Source of the DNA: Collinsella sp. AM33-4BH
Lineage (GTDB): Bacteria > Actinomycetota > Coriobacteriia > Coriobacteriales > Coriobacteriaceae
Direction: 5' to 3'
Assembly (NCBI RefSeq): GCF_003469205.1
Contig: NZ_QSIN01000002.1
Span: forward strand, 124,001-188,000
Length of the DNA: 64,000 nt
Both the position numbers and the translations under genes were made by a program. Position 1 is the stretch's first letter. Every line of letters starts with the position of its first letter. The notes beneath the pieces were generated by a model. That model was not told the origin of the DNA, did not search any database, and saw nothing but the letters and a program-made list of their open reading frames with translations. Positions 62,432 to 64,000 of the stretch are shown here, in pieces.

Positions 62432-63727
62432 ATGCTCGCCTTTTTACAAACCAACACACCCATCGTGATCTTCAACCAGATTGTCGTCACGCTGCTCACG
62501 GTCTGCTTCTTGTACCAGGTGGTCTTCTTTGTCATCGGTGCTCTCCGCGGCGAGGTCGCGCCTCCCAAGGCCAAAAAACTCCACCGGTATGCCTTCTTTA
62601 TTGCAGCACACAACGAGGAGGCCGTTATCGCCAACCTCGTTCGCTCCATCAAGGACCAGGATTATCCGTCCGAGCTCATCGAGGTCTTCGTGGTCGCCGA
62701 TGCGTGCACCGATAACACCGCGCAGCTCGCGCGCGAGGCGGGCGCTGTCGTGTACGAGCGAAACGACCTGGCCCGTAAAGGCAAGAGCTGGGTCATGGAC
62801 TTTGGTTTTGACCGCATTCTTAACGAGTATCCCGATACCTTTGAGGGCTACTTTATCTTCGATGCCGACAACGTTATCTCCCGCGATTACGTCTCCAAGA
62901 TGAATGACGCCTTTGACCAGGGCTTCCATGTGGTCACAAGCTACCGCAACTCCAAGAACTTTGGCAGCTCGTGGATCTCGGCTGCCAACGCCACTTGGTA
63001 CCTGCGCGAGGCGCGTTTCCTTAACAACGCGCGTAATATCTGCAAGACGTCCTGCGCCGTATCGGGTTCGGGCTACCTTATCTCGGCTAGCGTTATTGAG
63101 GGCATGCACGGCTGGCAGTTCCATACGCTGACCGAGGATATTCAGTTCACCACGTTCTGCGCTATTCACGGCATTCGTATTGGCTATGCGCCGGCGGAGT
63201 TCTTTGACGAGCAGCCTGTGACGTTTAAGGCGTCCTGGAAGCAGCGTATGCGCTGGACCAAGGGCTTCTACCAGGTGTTCTTTACCTACGGTAAGCATCT
63301 GGTCAAGTCGACCTTCCGCTATCATCGTTTTGCCGCCTACGACATGTTTATGACGATTGCCCCTGGTATGCTGTTATCGCTGATTTCGATGCTCGCCAAC
63401 GCCACGTTCCTGATCGTCGGTGGTCTTTCGCATGGCTTTTTGGCTACCGAGGTTGAGATGCAGGCTTGTGCCGCCTCGCTCATTATGACCTTCGCGATGA
63501 TGTATCAGACCTTCTTTATCCTGGCGCTACTTACGACCATCTTCGAGTACAAGCACATTCATTGTGCGCAAAAGTGGCGCCTGGTGACCAACCTGTTTAC
63601 CTTCCCGATCTTTATGTTCAGCTATATCCCCATCACGGTGGCTGCGTTGTTCCTGAAGGTCGACTGGGTCCCGACGCAACACGCTGTCAACGTTACCCTC
63701 GACGAGGTCATGCAGGGCGCTAAATAA
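62432..63727 (+). CDS. Membrane glycosyltransferase, family 2
   Basis: 431 residues. N-terminal membrane segment, then a GT-A domain: FFIAAHNEEAVIANLV, VFVVADACTDNTAQLARE, FIFDADNVISRDYV (DxD), TSCAVSGSGYLIS, LTEDIQFTT and KQRMRWTKGF (Q-x2-RW). Three or four C-terminal membrane segments follow. It resembles processive enzymes that make polysaccharide at the membrane, such as hyaluronan- or cellulose-like synthases, but the product is unknown. A repeat-type terminator follows. Confidence 0.85.
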   Translation: MLAFLQTNTPIVIFNQIVVTLLTVCFLYQVVFFVIGALRGEVAPPKAKKLHRYAFFIAAHNEEAVIANLVRSIKDQDYPSELIEVFVVADACTDNTAQLAREAGAVVYERNDLARKGKSWVMDFGFDRILNEYPDTFEGYFIFDADNVISRDYVSKMNDAFDQGFHVVTSYRNSKNFGSSWISAANATWYLREARFLNNARNICKTSCAVSGSGYLISASVIEGMHGWQFHTLTEDIQFTTFCAIHGIRIGYAPAEFFDEQPVTFKASWKQRMRWTKGFYQVFFTYGKHLVKSTFRYHRFAAYDMFMTIAPGMLLSLISMLANATFLIVGGLSHGFLATEVEMQACAASLIMTFAMMYQTFFILALLTTIFEYKHIHCAQKWRLVTNLFTFPIFMFSYIPITVAALFLKVDWVPTQHAVNVTLDEVMQGAK

Positions 63728-63735
63728 CCACCACC

Positions 63736-63780
63736 AAAACCACCACGAAGGGGACAGGCACCTTTGTGGTGGTTTTTGCT
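63736..63780 (+). terminator. Terminator after the glycosyltransferase gene, shared repeat unit
   Basis: AAAACCACCAC (63736-63746) pairs with GTGGTGGTTTT (63766-63776), loop GAAGGGGACAGGCACCTTT, followed by T and TGCTTTTG. It is nearly identical to the element at 56096-56136, in opposite orientation. Confidence 0.8.
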
Positions 63781-63808
63781 TTTGAGTGACTGCCACGGGA
63801 GGTGTTCA

Positions 63809-64000
63809 ATGGTCTATATTCCCTTTTGGATCTGCGCCTTTGCCGGTGCGGTGATTGATGTCCGTGAACGGCGGTTTCCCAACGCGCTTGCCGCCGCATG
63901 CGCCGTGGCGGCGTTTGCAGGCGTTTGGCTGGACAGGGGCTTGAACACGGCGCTTGACCACGCCGGTCCTGCCGTTATCGTGTGCCTTTCCCTTGTGCTG
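63809..64000 (+). CDS. Prepilin peptidase (A24 family), 5' part only
   Basis: 64 residues are visible before the right edge; ATG 63809 after GGGAGG. The start MVYIPFWICAFAGAVIDVRERRFPN has the aspartate and RRxPN features of A24A/TadV-like peptidases that trim type IV prepilins. The rest lies outside the window, so full family membership cannot be tested. Confidence 0.75.
   Translation, partial: MVYIPFWICAFAGAVIDVRERRFPNALAAACAVAAFAGVWLDRGLNTALDHAGPAVIVCLSLVL

Noticed and set aside
1..64000. CRISPR array or cas genes
   Set aside because: No array of regularly spaced direct repeats and no Cas-like protein was seen in the window.

Overview
The window looks like a chromosomal segment of a Coriobacteriia member, most likely Collinsella or a close relative. 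The evidence is a high-GC, GC3-rich core with actinobacterial codon use, LPXTG and transglutaminase surface proteins, core gene orders (rimP-nusA-infB-rbfA-nrnA-truB-ribF-dnaG-rpoD; plsX-acpP-rnc-smc-ftsY-ffh), and a T-box in front of ileS. The taxon is inferred from gene content and style; no database search was run.

Layout. 1-1213: a secreted transglutaminase-like protein cut by the left edge (minus strand). 1506-9631: an accessory, lower-GC defence region with a Gabija pair (gajA-gajB), a frameshifted gene of unknown function, a probable structured RNA followed by an Abi_2 (AbiD/AbiF) gene that ends at an early in-frame stop, a decayed LPKTG surface-protein remnant, and a three-gene toxin-antitoxin-SecB-chaperone (TAC) operon. 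9853-12399: a LacI regulator, a degenerate transsulfuration-type PLP-fold protein and a ModE-type HTH protein. 12593-14104: guaB of an unusual subtype. 14163-16487: a divergent SinI-like restriction-modification pair of low GC, inserted between guaB and leuS. 16701-19277: leuS. 19429-31056: one long information-processing block from rimP to the primary sigma factor. 31217-31400: two identical tRNA-Asn(GTT) genes. 31595-46460: asp23-fakA-recG-rsmD-coaD, a coiled-coil protein, a YceD-type protein, rpmF, plsX-acpP-rnc-smc-ftsY-ffh. 46581-54478: a DUF134-NifX fusion regulator, thyA-folA, a SpoU methyltransferase, a MATE transporter, a short cobalamin adenosyltransferase, ftsH and a DUF523 protein. 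54480-56145: a scar of mobile DNA (recombinase and IS3 remnants), a low-GC S51 peptidase and a hairpin-rich intergenic block. 56146-57228: a GldA-like dehydrogenase. 57366-62349: T-box, ileS, lspA, rluD. 62432-64000: a membrane glycosyltransferase and the start of a prepilin peptidase.

How the parts work together. The core blocks couple ribosome assembly, translation initiation, transcription elongation, RNA decay, replication priming and sigma factor supply, then lipid precursor synthesis, chromosome condensation and membrane protein targeting. The defence genes occupy two islands and represent at least four strategies: Gabija nuclease-helicase, Abi_2, TAC, and type II restriction-modification. 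The intergenic DNA is rich in long, nearly perfect inverted repeats. Some sit between convergent genes as two-way terminators, one lies at 55735-55865 with nested hairpins, and one about 118 bases long precedes leuS. The strongest candidates for something new are the Abi gene with its RNA leader and in-frame stop, the TAC operon outside mycobacteria, the methyltransferase that carries its own HTH next to nested palindromes, the zinc-knuckle NusA, and the minus-strand three-hairpin block at 55937-56074.
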